A stretch of DNA of 64,000 nt from Hyphomonadaceae bacterium (GTDB taxonomy: Bacteria; Pseudomonadota; Alphaproteobacteria; Caulobacterales; Aquidulcibacteraceae): contig JAIELJ010000014.1 in assembly GCA_019753105.1 (NCBI GenBank), forward strand, positions 62,001-126,000, in the 5' to 3' direction. Each line of letters opens with the position of its first letter. Position 1 is the first letter of the stretch. Below, piece by piece: positions 26,666 through 34,722 of this stretch. The notes beneath the pieces were generated by a model. That model was not told where the DNA came from. It made no database searches and saw only the letters and a program-made list of their open reading frames with translations. The position numbers and the translations under genes were made by a program.

Positions 26666-26668
26666 GAG

Positions 26669-27550
26669 TTAGAGGTTTGGCGCGGCCCAGCCTCGGCGCG
26701 CGCACGCTGCCAGCACTGTGTTGCGCAGCAGGCACGCGATCGTCATTGGGCCAACGCCGCCGGGCGAGGGCGATACGGCAGCCGCGACTTCGATCGCCTC
26801 GGCAAAGTGCACGTCGCCGACGAGCTTGGTTTTGCCGTCGCCTTTCTCAGGCGCGGGCACGCGATTGGTGCCGACATCGATCACGATCGCGCCCGGCCTG
26901 ATCCAGTCGCCGCGCACCATTTCGGGACGTCCCACAGCGGCCACGAGGATGTCAGCGCCGCGGCACACCATTCTGAGATCGCGGGTCTTCGAGTGCGCGA
27001 TGGTGACCGTGGCGTTCTGCTCGAGGAAGAGCAGCGCCGCGGGTTTGCCGACTAGGATCGAGCGGCCGATGACGACGACATTAGCGCCGCTCAAATCGGG
27101 CCGTTCGCCTTTCGCCAGGATCACGCAGCCCACCGGCGTGCAGGGACGCAAGCCTGGCTTGCCGAGCACCAGCTTGCCCGCGCTCGCTTCGGTGAGGCCA
27201 TCGACATCCTTCAGTGGATCGATCGCGGCCAGCACGTTGGCTTCTCGGATATGCTTGGGCAGCGGCAGCTGTACGAGGATGCCGTCAATGTCTGGGTTGC
27301 GCGAGAGCGCGTCGACGCGCGCAATCAGATCCGCTTCGCTGGTATCGGCTGGCAGGCGGATTTCAACCGAGCGCATGCCGGCTTCGATCGTCGCTTTGCC
27401 TTTGGACGAGACATAGACATGGCTCGCCGGATCGTCGCCGACGAGCACGACAGCGAGCGCCGGTTGCCCCGGCAGCGTCTTCACCGCCGCCGCGATCTCG
27501 GCGCGAAGGTTTGCGGCTACGGCTTTGCCGTCGATGCTGCGGCCGGTCAT
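26669..27550 (-). CDS. folD: methylene-THF dehydrogenase / methenyl-THF cyclohydrolase
   Basis: This bifunctional one-carbon enzyme interconverts 5,10-methylene- and 10-formyl-THF. The 293-residue protein has [19 protein letters not shown] (catalytic Lys/Tyr region), [29 protein letters not shown] and [20 protein letters not shown] (NADP site). GGAG lies 6 nt before the ATG at 27550, which gives the normal family N-terminus. The palindromic repeat (27600-27694) sits 50 nt upstream. Confidence 0.95.
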   Translation of the reverse strand: MTGRSIDGKAVAANLRAEIAAAVKTLPGQPALAVVLVGDDPASHVYVSSKGKATIEAGMRSVEIRLPADTSEADLIARVDALSRNPDIDGILVQLPLPKHIREANVLAAIDPLKDVDGLTEASAGKLVLGKPGLRPCTPVGCVILAKGERPDLSGANVVVIGRSILVGKPAALLFLEQNATVTIAHSKTRDLRMVCRGADILVAAVGRPEMVRGDWIRPGAIVIDVGTNRVPAPEKGDGKTKLVGDVHFAEAIEVAAAVSPSPGGVGPMTIACLLRNTVLAACARRGWAAPNL

Positions 27551-27599
27551 GTGGTGCTCCGTCAGGATTTGCGGCTGCATACGCGTGATTCCCAACGAA

Positions 27600-27694
27600 G
27601 TCATTCCAGACGGCCGGAGGCCGATCTGGAATCCAGGGCCAATGCACTACCGTTTGCCCTGGATTCCAGATCACGCTTCGCGTGTCTGGAATGA
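27600..27694. repeat. palindromic repeat, copy 2
   Basis: Terminal arms GTCATTCCAGAC/GTCTGGAATGAC enclose a 17-bp perfect inner stem GATCTGGAATCCAGGGC (27623-27639) with GCCCTGGATTCCAGATC (27656-27672). Each shoulder has its own mini hairpin (GGCCGGAGGCC and ACGCTTCGCGT), so the whole can fold into a cruciform. It overlaps the 3' end of the DUF167 gene. The reverse complement of copy 3 matches it nearly base for base outside the central loop. Confidence 0.88.
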
Positions 27695-27964
27695 CGCGAT
27701 GAACGCGGCGATCTCTGCGTCGCTGACGCCCTCAATCTCCAGCGTCTTCAGTCGCGCGGTTTGACCACGCGACACGCTGACTTTGCCTTTCGCAACACCG
27801 AACGCTTTGGCGATCAATGCTTCCAGCGCGCGATTGGCTTCGTTGTTCTCGGGCGCGGCGCGTACGCGGGCCTTCAGATAGGGCTTGCCGTCTGCGCCGA
27901 GCGCGCGGCCATCGATGCGGTCGGCGCCGCCGGAGGGCGTCAGGCGAACCGTTATCCGGCTCAG
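27671..27964 (-). CDS. yggU: DUF167/YggU family protein with CTG start
   Basis: A 97-residue frame has the DUF167 pattern ITVRLTPSGGADRI, PYLKARVRAAPENNEANRAL and LIAKAFGVAKGKVSVSRG. The family has no settled function and is commonly paired with yggT, as here. No ATG, GTG or TTG exists between the upstream in-frame stop and the conserved region. The only sensible start is the CTG at 27964-27962, which overlaps the yggT stop as CTGA. The last residues (ASFQTREA) and the stop are encoded by the palindromic repeat. Confidence 0.8.
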   Translation of the reverse strand: MSRITVRLTPSGGADRIDGRALGADGKPYLKARVRAAPENNEANRALEALIAKAFGVAKGKVSVSRGQTARLKTLEIEGVSDAEIAAFIASFQTREA

Positions 27965-28275
27965 TTGAGCAGCGTCCGATTGCCGGTCAGCATCCCCTCG
28001 AGCCAGTAGCTCACCTCAGCTTGCAGCAACCAGAGGATCAGGAGGAGCACCAAGACCGAAAGATCGACGCCAGCGATCGGCGGAATGAGCCGGCGCAATG
28101 GGCGTAGGATCGGGTCCGAGACTCGGCGCGTGAACTCGTAGATCGAATAGACGAACTGGTTGCGGCGGCTGACGATGTCGAAGGCGAAAAGCCACGAAAT
28201 CACGACGTAAATAATCAGCACCACCTGGACGAGGCCCAGGATCGCGCGAATCAGCTCGAACAGGATCGGAATCAT
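27961..28275 (-). CDS. yggT: YggT family membrane protein
   Basis: The 104-residue protein has the YggT two-helix layout: an N-terminal membrane helix (about 7-30), the loop RRNQFVYSIYEFTRRVSDPI with LRPLRRLIPPIAGVDLSVLV, and a second helix. YggT-type proteins are linked to membrane and division functions in several bacteria, but the role here is unknown. Its stop overlaps the start of yggU. Confidence 0.88.
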   Translation of the reverse strand: MIPILFELIRAILGLVQVVLIIYVVISWLFAFDIVSRRNQFVYSIYEFTRRVSDPILRPLRRLIPPIAGVDLSVLVLLLILWLLQAEVSYWLEGMLTGNRTLLN

Positions 28276-28374
28276 GAGCCGGAGATAAAGCGGGGCGGGC
28301 CGGGCGGCAACCGGGTCAGCCGCCGAGATTGACGGCCAACCGCCCCCGGCTCTATATCGCGCCTCCCACTGGAC

Positions 28375-28450
28375 GGGCCCGTAGCTCAGCTGGGAGAGCG
28401 CTGCGTTCGCAATGCAGAGGTCAGGAGTTCGATCCTCCTCGGGTCCACCA
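28375..28450 (+). tRNA. tRNA-Ala (CGC)
   Basis: A complete cloverleaf of 76 nt with acceptor GGGCCCG/CGGGTCC containing the G3-U70 alanine identity pair. D arm GCTCAGCTGGGAGAGC, anticodon loop TTCGCAA giving CGC, T loop TTCGATC and an encoded CCA end. Confidence 0.96.
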
Positions 28451-28452
28451 TC

Positions 28453-28472
28453 CTACGCTGCGCGCAGCGTAG
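28453..28472. repeat. 20-bp perfect palindrome after tRNA-Ala
   Basis: CTACGCTGCG is followed directly by CGCAGCGTAG with no spacer, three bases past the tRNA CCA end. It may be a processing or termination hairpin, or the relic of an element that used the tRNA 3' end. The next 380 bp to the ABC-F gene hold only one weak frame. Confidence 0.5.
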
Positions 28473-28565
28473 CGTGGTATGTCCTCAGTAGCCCTGGCGA
28501 AGAAGGACTGGCGATCGCTTCAGCGCAGCTTCGGATGGCTCACGCCTCCGTCTAATCTTGAAACT

Positions 28566-28790
28566 TCATTGGGCTGCGCAGTCTCTTTGCGGCCGCTCGG
28601 CCTCGCCAGTGGAGGGCGGTGCAAACTCGATGCGCTTATGCATGATGGCCAGTCGGTCGCGCGCGGCGTCGTAGGGCCGCCAGATCAACCCGTCCTCAGA
28701 GACTTGGTAACTGGCGATATCGGGATCGCTGGCGGGGTCTGCGTCGAACATGGCGAGATCAAACCGCCGGAAACGATACCTGGTTCCCAC
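28566..28790 (-). CDS. possible small hypothetical protein
   Basis: A 74-residue frame (GTG at 28790, or TTG at 28805) reads VGTRYRFRRFDLAMFDADPA, then a plausible acidic stretch with SEDGLIWRPYDAARDRLAIM. Composition looks protein-like rather than shadow-like, but there is no good ribosome binding site and no recognised family. Confidence 0.35.
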   Translation of the reverse strand: MGTRYRFRRFDLAMFDADPASDPDIASYQVSEDGLIWRPYDAARDRLAIMHKRIEFAPPSTGEAERPQRDCAAQ

Positions 28791-28836
28791 CCTTGGCGTA
28801 GGCAAAGCCGCGCGCGCCCGCTAAGCACGCGCCTCC

Positions 28837-30693
28837 ATGCTTGAGATTTCGGACCTCACCTATCGCATCGGCCCGCGGCCGCTGTTCGAGAACGCCAATG
28901 CGTTCATCGCAGAGGGCTGGAAAGTCGGCCTCGTCGGCAAGAACGGCACGGGCAAGTCGACGCTGCTGAAGTTGATCCGCGACGAGGTCGGCAAGCCGAA
29001 CGCGTCGATCCGCGTGCGTCGCGGCGCGCGCATGGGGTTCGTGGCGCAGGAAGCGCCGCAGGTGGATACGCCGCTGATCGAACTGGTCATGGCGGCGGAC
29101 GAGGAAATGACGGCCCTGCTGAAGGAAGCAGAGACCGCTGAGGATCCGCAGCGCATCGCCGACATCCATATGCGCTTGGCCGAGATCGACGGCTATTCCG
29201 GCGAAGCGCGCGCTAGCGCGATCATGGTTGGCCTTGGCTTCGAGCAGGAAGACTTGACGCGTCCGGCGCGCGAGTTTTCCGGCGGCTGGCGCATGCGCGC
29301 GGCTTTGGCTGGCGTGTTGTTCTCCGCGCCTGACCTGCTCGTGCTCGACGAACCGACCAATTATCTCGATCTCGAGGGTGCGGCCTGGCTTGAAGAATAT
29401 CTGCGCGACTATCCGCATACGGTGGTCTGCGTCAGCCACGACCGCGAAATGCTCAATCGCTCAGTGACGCACATTCTGGCGCTCGACGACAAGAAGCTCG
29501 AAGTCTTCGTCGGCGGCTATGACGCGTATCTGCGCAAGAAAGCTGAGCGCATGGCGCTGGCGACTGGCATGAAAGCCAAGCAGGATGCGCAAAAGGCGCA
29601 CCTGCAGAAATTCATCGATCGCTTCCGCGCTAAAGCCTCAAAAGCCGCGCAGGCGCAAAGCCGCATCAAGCAGCTGGAAAAGATGCAAGACATCGCTGTG
29701 CCGCTCGAAGAGCGCACGGTGCCGTTTCACTTCGACGATCCAGCACAGCTCGCGTCGCCGCTCGTTGTGCTCGATGAGGCTGATCTCGGTTACATTGATG
29801 GCAAGCCCGTTCTGAAGAAGGTTTCACTACGGCTCGATCATGATGACCGCATCGTCATCATCGGACCGAACGGGCAGGGCAAAACAACTCTGGTGAAGTC
29901 GATCGCCGCGCGTCTGGCGCTGCTAAACGGCAAGCGTGTTGCGTCCAGCAAAGCGGTGATGGGCTATTTCAGCCAGGATCAGTTGGACGAATTGCGCGAA
30001 GGCGAGACGGTGCTTGAGCACGTCCGCGATCTCGAACCCGACTGGGCGCCGCCGAAGCTGCGCTCGCTCGCGGCGCGGATGGGCTTTGGCCAGGAGAAGA
30101 TCGATACAAAGGTACAGAACCTCTCCGGCGGCGAGAAAGTACGCCTGCTGCTTGGCCTGATGGCGCATCAGAAGCCGCACGTTCTCATCCTCGACGAACC
30201 GACCTCGCACTTGGACATCGATAGCCGCGAAGCGTTGATCCACGCGATCAACGAGTATGAAGGCGCCGTGCTGCTGATCACGCACGATATCTATTTGGCC
30301 GAAGCCTGCGCCGATCGGCTCTGGCTCGTCTATCACGGCCGCGCGCGTCAATATGACGGCGATTTAGAAGACTATCGCAAGCTGGTTGCTGCGGCTGACC
30401 GGCCGAAAGACGATGGCCCGGCGAAGGTCGAAGAATTGGTCGCGCGCACCGAAGCGAAGCCGAAGCAATCGAAGTATACGCTGCAGCGTAAGCTTGAAGC
30501 CGCGGAGACGGAGATGGAGCAAGCGCAGGGAGCGCTGGCGCGCATCGATGCGGCGTTGGCCGATCCCGAACTCTTCACGCGTGATCAGAAGCGCGGTGAG
30601 AGCTTGCTGAAAGAGCGCGCGCACGCAGCGACGGCGCTGGCAAAAGCGGAAGCGGCCTGGCTCGAAGCGAATGAGGCTTTGGAGGGGACTTAA
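28837..30693 (+). CDS. ABC-F family ATPase
   Basis: The 618-residue protein has two ABC ATPase domains and no membrane segment. Domain 1 has Walker A GKNGTGKST (34-42) and signature FSGGWRMRAA; domain 2 has GPNGQGKTT near 344 and LSGGEKVRLLLG. An ABC-F linker rich in Lys/Gln lies between (AEKMALATG-type region near 230-290), and a C-terminal coiled coil spans about 545-618. ABC-F proteins act on the ribosome. The layout is closest to the YheS/Uup type. The stop overlaps the GFA gene start. Confidence 0.93.
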   Translation: MLEISDLTYRIGPRPLFENANAFIAEGWKVGLVGKNGTGKSTLLKLIRDEVGKPNASIRVRRGARMGFVAQEAPQVDTPLIELVMAADEEMTALLKEAETAEDPQRIADIHMRLAEIDGYSGEARASAIMVGLGFEQEDLTRPAREFSGGWRMRAALAGVLFSAPDLLVLDEPTNYLDLEGAAWLEEYLRDYPHTVVCVSHDREMLNRSVTHILALDDKKLEVFVGGYDAYLRKKAERMALATGMKAKQDAQKAHLQKFIDRFRAKASKAAQAQSRIKQLEKMQDIAVPLEERTVPFHFDDPAQLASPLVVLDEADLGYIDGKPVLKKVSLRLDHDDRIVIIGPNGQGKTTLVKSIAARLALLNGKRVASSKAVMGYFSQDQLDELREGETVLEHVRDLEPDWAPPKLRSLAARMGFGQEKIDTKVQNLSGGEKVRLLLGLMAHQKPHVLILDEPTSHLDIDSREALIHAINEYEGAVLLITHDIYLAEACADRLWLVYHGRARQYDGDLEDYRKLVAAADRPKDDGPAKVEELVARTEAKPKQSKYTLQRKLEAAETEMEQAQGALARIDAALADPELFTRDQKRGESLLKERAHAATALAKAEAAWLEANEALEGT

Positions 30694-31091
30694 TGGCGCT
30701 GAAAGGAAGCTGTCTCTGCAAGACGGTTCAGTATGAAGCGGACGCGCTGGCCTCACCCATCGGACATTGTCATTGCCACACCTGCCGCAAAGCCAGCGCG
30801 AGTGCTTACACCAGTACTGCCCGCGTCGCGCGGAGCGCGTTCCGAATCATCTCAGGTGAGGGCAGGCTGACAGCCTACGAGTCGACGCCAGGCAAGCTGC
30901 GTCGCCCTTGCTCTGTGTGTGGGACGGAAGTGTTGGCTGAATGGGTTGACCAACCGCATGTCATCCTGCGTGTGGCGACGCTGGACGATAATCCCGGCGC
31001 CAGCCCCGTCGTGCACATTTGGACGTCGCATGACGCGCCATGGCTCATCGACATCGGCGATGTGCCGCGCTTACCGGAAGGCGTGAAGTGA
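30693..31091 (+). CDS. GFA family (glutathione-dependent formaldehyde-activating-like) protein
   Basis: The 132-residue zinc-fold protein has the GFA cysteine sets: GSCLCKTVQYEA, GHCHCHTCRKASASAY and RPCSVCGTEVLAEW. The fold was named for glutathione-formaldehyde chemistry, but most members have unproven function. The ATG overlaps the ABC-F stop (TAATG). Confidence 0.9.
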   Translation: MALKGSCLCKTVQYEADALASPIGHCHCHTCRKASASAYTSTARVARSAFRIISGEGRLTAYESTPGKLRRPCSVCGTEVLAEWVDQPHVILRVATLDDNPGASPVVHIWTSHDAPWLIDIGDVPRLPEGVK

Positions 31092-31104
31092 TTGCATCGC
31101 ACGA

Positions 31105-31139
31105 AAGGGGCACAGTGTGCCACGCACACTGCGCCCCTT
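31105..31139. terminator. bidirectional terminator between convergent genes
   Basis: AAGGGGC and GCCCCTT flank CAGTGTG and CACACTG, giving a 14-bp stem with one mismatch around a CCACG loop. It sits between the GFA gene (+) and the lipoprotein gene (-). The T run is short in both directions. Confidence 0.7.
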
Positions 31140-31155
31140 CACATGGTCTGCGACC

Positions 31156-31968
31156 TTAGCCGCGCGGCGGCGGCGCTTGTTGCGGTTGCTCGGGCGCGCC
31201 GGTGACGCTGTCGAGCTGCTCCATGTTTTCACCAACGGTTTGCGCAGCGGCTTGCGGGTCAATCAATTGATAGCCTGCCGGAATGCTGAAGAGATTAGCG
31301 TCTTGCGCGCCGCGTTGAAGTGACGTGGCTTCCCAGAGCACGGTTTGATTTTCGCGCACGCGCAACACGATGCCATCTTCCGTGATGCAGGCCGTGCGTT
31401 CGATTCCCGCGGAAGGCGCTTCACGCGGCGACCATTCGTGGCCCTGTTCACCGGCGACTTCGCATTCGCCCACGCTGCGCGCGTTGTCAGAGCCCAGTGC
31501 GGCCCACGCAGTTTCAAGCGGTTGCGGCGCGCTCGAGTCTTCGATTCGGACGGCCACACCAGTGACGGCGGGCGCTGCCGGCGCCGCGACCGGTGCGGCT
31601 GCGCCAGGTTGCGCAGGCGTGGTGGTGGTGGGTGACGCCGGCGTCGCAGCGGGCGCTGGCGCTCCGGGTTGTGCAATGGGCGCGACGGCGGAAGGCGCGG
31701 CGGCGGTTGGGTTGAGCACGTAGGCTGCGTTGGTGCTTTCGTCGTACACGATCGTCGCTGCGCCATAGTTCGGCAGCGTCGCTTCGACGCGCATCTTCGG
31801 GCCATCGCGATAGATCACCGTTTGCGTTGGCGCGCCGCCATTGGCCGAGGCGGTCATGCCTTCAATGCGATAGGCGGTCTCGGAGAATTGCGGGTATTCG
31901 GGCGCGCCAAGGCCACACCCTGCGAGCAGGGCTGCGCCGGCGACGGCGGCGAGTAACATCTTACGCAT
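31156..31968 (-). CDS. lipoprotein with Pro/Ala-rich linker
   Basis: The 270-residue protein has a lipoprotein signal (MRKMLLAAVAGAALLAGCGL; lipobox LAGC). Next comes a beta domain (YRDGPKMRVEATLPNYGAAT, VYDESTNAAYVLNP) resembling the DUF4412 fold. A low-complexity Pro/Ala/Thr linker (about 90-135) follows, then a second domain with CEVAGEQGHEW and CITEDGIVLRVRENQ. Function unknown; probably envelope-anchored. Confidence 0.7.
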   Translation of the reverse strand: MRKMLLAAVAGAALLAGCGLGAPEYPQFSETAYRIEGMTASANGGAPTQTVIYRDGPKMRVEATLPNYGAATIVYDESTNAAYVLNPTAAAPSAVAPIAQPGAPAPAATPASPTTTTPAQPGAAAPVAAPAAPAVTGVAVRIEDSSAPQPLETAWAALGSDNARSVGECEVAGEQGHEWSPREAPSAGIERTACITEDGIVLRVRENQTVLWEATSLQRGAQDANLFSIPAGYQLIDPQAAAQTVGENMEQLDSVTGAPEQPQQAPPPRG

Positions 31969-32068
31969 GTGCGGTTATCCTTTGCTGCGATGGCGGGCGA
32001 ACGCGGGGCTCCGGCGCCATGTTCCAATCGCGCTTGTTCCGGCGCGCACGCAGTGCGAAAATGCATGC

Positions 32069-32503
32069 ATGGATGGCCTCGCACGCCCGGATATCACGCA
32101 ATTGCTTGCCCGTGGCGTGACGCGCCTGCTCACGGAACATGGACTAGCGCTTGCGCTTGAAGTACCGCTCGCGAATGGCCGCCGCGCCGACGTCATGGCG
32201 CTGACTTCAAGCGGTGAGATCTGGATTGTCGAGACGAAGTCGTGCCTCGCCGATTATGCCTGCGATGCGAAGTGGCCGGATTACGTTGAGTATTGCGATC
32301 GCTTCTTCTTTGGCGTCACCGAGACGTTCCCACGTGATCTCATTCCAGACGAGTGCGGCCTGATCGTTGCGGATGGCTTCGGCGGCGCAATCCTGCGCGA
32401 TAGCCCAGTGCGTCCGCTTAATGCGGCGCGGCGCAAGGCGGTGACGCTGCTTTTTGCGCGGCTGGCCGCGCAGCGTTTAGTGTTTCTCAGCTCGCAGGCG
32501 TAA
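32069..32503 (+). CDS. mmcB: MmcB-family DNA repair protein
   Basis: The 144-residue protein matches the alphaproteobacterial MmcB family (PF06319), with a restriction-nuclease-like core: RRADVMALTSSGEIWIVETKS and DYVEYCDRFFFGVTE. The Asp and Glu-x-Lys of this stretch (DVMAL ... VETKS) are the expected PD-(D/E)xK-type residues. In Caulobacter the gene was identified through mitomycin C sensitivity. The ATG at 32069 is chosen; upstream codons are low-complexity. Confidence 0.88.
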   Translation: MDGLARPDITQLLARGVTRLLTEHGLALALEVPLANGRRADVMALTSSGEIWIVETKSCLADYACDAKWPDYVEYCDRFFFGVTETFPRDLIPDECGLIVADGFGGAILRDSPVRPLNAARRKAVTLLFARLAAQRLVFLSSQA

Positions 32504-33014
32504 AGGCTGCGCACACATCTGTCCGCGCGACTTGTGCGGCGGCGTTGTAGCTATCCACATCGGGGGCTAAGCGGCGGATGAGCGCGACGCCGCGTATGGT
32601 GGGGCTCGTCACGATGGTCGCTGCGCTGCCTTCTGCGTCTTGGCGCCGGCGCGCAAGCGTGATTTCCGCGCCGCCACGCGCTTCGCGGTCGTCAATGACG
32701 AAGTAATTGTCGCTGTTGGCCGCATAAAGCGAGAGTGACCAATAGCTGCCCCAGGGTGTGGCTGTGATCGTAAGCGGGCCGCCGCTCAGATCGTAGGCGC
32801 AGGCCGAATAGGCGAAGTCAGGCGATGGCCGCACGATGGCGCGCGAAGCTGGCGTCACGCGATCTGAGAATGTCCAGGCATTGTATCCATTGATCGCGCT
32901 CACGCGCTCAAGCGCCACGTTCATCATCACGCGCGGTACGGCGTGGATGAACGCGAAGTGGGCCAGCACTGCGATCGCGATCGCGGCCCAGACATATTTG
33001 CCCCAACCGCTCAT
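32487..33014 (-). CDS. DUF1254-like membrane-anchored protein
   Basis: The 175-residue protein has one N-terminal membrane helix (VWAAIAIAVLAHFAFIHAVP), then a beta domain with ITATPWGSYWSLSLYAANSD and a C-terminal IRGVALIRRLAPD. These fit the short DUF1254 relatives paired with DUF1214. It overlaps the upstream DUF1214 gene by 4 nt and the convergent mmcB by 17 nt. Confidence 0.72.
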   Translation of the reverse strand: MSGWGKYVWAAIAIAVLAHFAFIHAVPRVMMNVALERVSAINGYNAWTFSDRVTPASRAIVRPSPDFAYSACAYDLSGGPLTITATPWGSYWSLSLYAANSDNYFVIDDREARGGAEITLARRRQDAEGSAATIVTSPTIRGVALIRRLAPDVDSYNAAAQVARTDVCAAFTPAS

Positions 33015-33601
33015 GATACATCGCCCAGGCACGAGATACGCGTGAGCGTAGGCAAGGTATCGGCCGAGGCGCGGAAATCGCGTTGTGGATTGTAAACCCG
33101 CAGAGTGAGCGAGAAGTCACGGCGGGCGTTGCGCGAGGAGAGCCAGTAAATGGCGTCGCCACGGACAGTCGACACACGCGCGCGCCAACGCCGATCGCTG
33201 CCGACGCTCACATGCGACGCATCGATCGAAGCAGCGTGATCTTCGTTTTGCGCGAGGAAGTTGTCGTCTGCGTAGAGCGTTATGGACCACCAGCGCGCAG
33301 CGAATTGCCGGCCGGTGAGTTCATAGATGCACGTCTCGTCCAGCGCGCGGCCCTCGTCGTCCTGGTAGATCGTGAAATAAAGCGCCTCACGGGCGGAGAG
33401 CGCCAACAGGCCGTCGCGGGCTATGATGGCGCGCGTGTAAGGTCCGGCAGCGGCGGAACCTGTGGCGCGGCTGTGGCGCCAGGCGCCATAGTCTTCAAAG
33501 AAGCTCGAGCGGCCGAACTCCAGCGCCGCCCATGCGGAGACGCCGCCAAGCACGGCGCCCGCGATCACCGCTGCAACCCAAGCCAGCACCCGCCGCAGCA
33601 T
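33011..33601 (-). CDS. DUF1214 domain membrane-anchored protein
   Basis: The 196-residue protein has an N-terminal membrane helix (about 5-27) and a DUF1214-type domain: LSAREALYFTIYQDDEGRAL, CIYELTGRQFAARWWSITLY and DFSLTLRVYNPQRD. DUF1214/DUF1254 proteins are envelope proteins of unknown function and usually occur in pairs, as here. Confidence 0.8.
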   Translation of the reverse strand: MLRRVLAWVAAVIAGAVLGGVSAWAALEFGRSSFFEDYGAWRHSRATGSAAAGPYTRAIIARDGLLALSAREALYFTIYQDDEGRALDETCIYELTGRQFAARWWSITLYADDNFLAQNEDHAASIDASHVSVGSDRRWRARVSTVRGDAIYWLSSRNARRDFSLTLRVYNPQRDFRASADTLPTLTRISCLGDVS

Positions 33602-33631
33602 GGCCCACTATCCCCGACTTCGAAAACAAGG

Positions 33632-33931
33632 TCAGGCGGAACCCGCCTCGCCGGGTGTTTTGAGGTTCAGTGAGAGCGCGTGCAAGCCCGTTTCAAATTC
33701 TTCATCAAGCGCCTGGTAAACCAAACGTTGCCGCGCGACGCGCGTCAGACCCTCGAAAACGCCGGCTACAATCACCACATGATAGTGTGTTTCGCCGCCG
33801 GGGCGCGCGCCAGCGTGCCCGGCATGCTTGGCGCTCTCATCCGTCAACACAAAGTGAATCGGCGCCAAAGTGCTGCGCAGTGCGTTCTCAATGCGCTCAG
33901 CGCGCGAAAGATGTGTTTTGTCCGCTGTCAA
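33632..33931 (-). CDS. bolA: BolA family protein
   Basis: The 99-residue protein has the BolA core: IENALRSTLAPIHFVLTDES, HAGHAGARPGGETHYHVVIV (His ligands) and RVARQRLVYQALDEEFETGL. BolA proteins work with monothiol glutaredoxins in iron-sulfur delivery and iron sensing. It is transcribed divergently from the J-protein gene (61 nt between starts), an arrangement common in alphaproteobacteria. Confidence 0.93.
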   Translation of the reverse strand: MTADKTHLSRAERIENALRSTLAPIHFVLTDESAKHAGHAGARPGGETHYHVVIVAGVFEGLTRVARQRLVYQALDEEFETGLHALSLNLKTPGEAGSA

Positions 33932-33991
33932 TGGATTGTCCGCTTAACTCTTGCCGCCCATACTCGCGGATTAGCAACTCTTATTGGATCT

Positions 33992-34615
33992 ATGTCAGAT
34001 ACGTTCGCCTATCGCCCGAAGTTCGTCGATATCCGCGTCAAAAAACCTGGCGCGGCGACGGTCGACCGTGAGCCGGCGGATCGTCCTTGCGACCATATAG
34101 GATGTACACGCGCCGGCGCGCACAAAGCGCCGAAAGGCCGCGAGCGCGAGAACGAGTTCTGGCATTTCTGCCTGCAGCACGCTTCTGACTATAACAAACG
34201 CTGGAATTACTTCGCCGGCATGAGCGACGCCGAGCTGGAGGATTATCAGCGCAAAGAAGAGACCGGCCATCGCCCGACCTGGACTTTCCGTGGCGGACGG
34301 GGAGATCGGCTTTCCGCGGCGATGCGCAACAACAAGGCTGGCGCTCGCGCCGATCCCTTTGGCATGCTCGGCAGTGGCGCCGCTACGGCAGAGCCCGTCC
34401 GCGCTGCAAGCCGCCGTCTAACGCGCCTTCAGGCGCAGGCGCTCGATACGATGTCGCTGGACGAGAACGCCCAGCCAGCCGCGATCCGCGCCCGCTATGC
34501 CGAATTGGTCAAACGCTGGCACCCTGACAGCAATGGCGGCGACCGCGGCGCCGAAACCAACCTCCAGCGGGTGATCAAGGCCTATCAGATGCTAAAGGCC
34601 GGCGGCCTCGTCTAA
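33992..34615 (+). CDS. C-terminal J-domain (DnaJ-like) protein
   Basis: The 207-residue protein has a J domain at its C-terminus with the HPD motif in RYAELVKRWHPDSNGGDRGA. The N-terminal part has a CDHIGCTRAGAHKAPKGRER zinc-like pair and a FWHFCLQHASDYNKRWNYF region, typical of the DnaJ-class protein found next to bolA and upstream of cobS in alphaproteobacteria. It probably recruits DnaK to a specific client. No DnaJ zinc-finger or CTD is present. Confidence 0.9.
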   Translation: MSDTFAYRPKFVDIRVKKPGAATVDREPADRPCDHIGCTRAGAHKAPKGRERENEFWHFCLQHASDYNKRWNYFAGMSDAELEDYQRKEETGHRPTWTFRGGRGDRLSAAMRNNKAGARADPFGMLGSGAATAEPVRAASRRLTRLQAQALDTMSLDENAQPAAIRARYAELVKRWHPDSNGGDRGAETNLQRVIKAYQMLKAGGLV

Positions 34616-34722
34616 GCCCTTGCGTCAGGCAGGGCTAATCCGTCATTTCGCCGCCTTTCTCTCGCAGGTGCGAGGCGCTAAGCTCGCGCATCCGCACATC
34701 AAGACCGAAGACTCGAGCCCGC

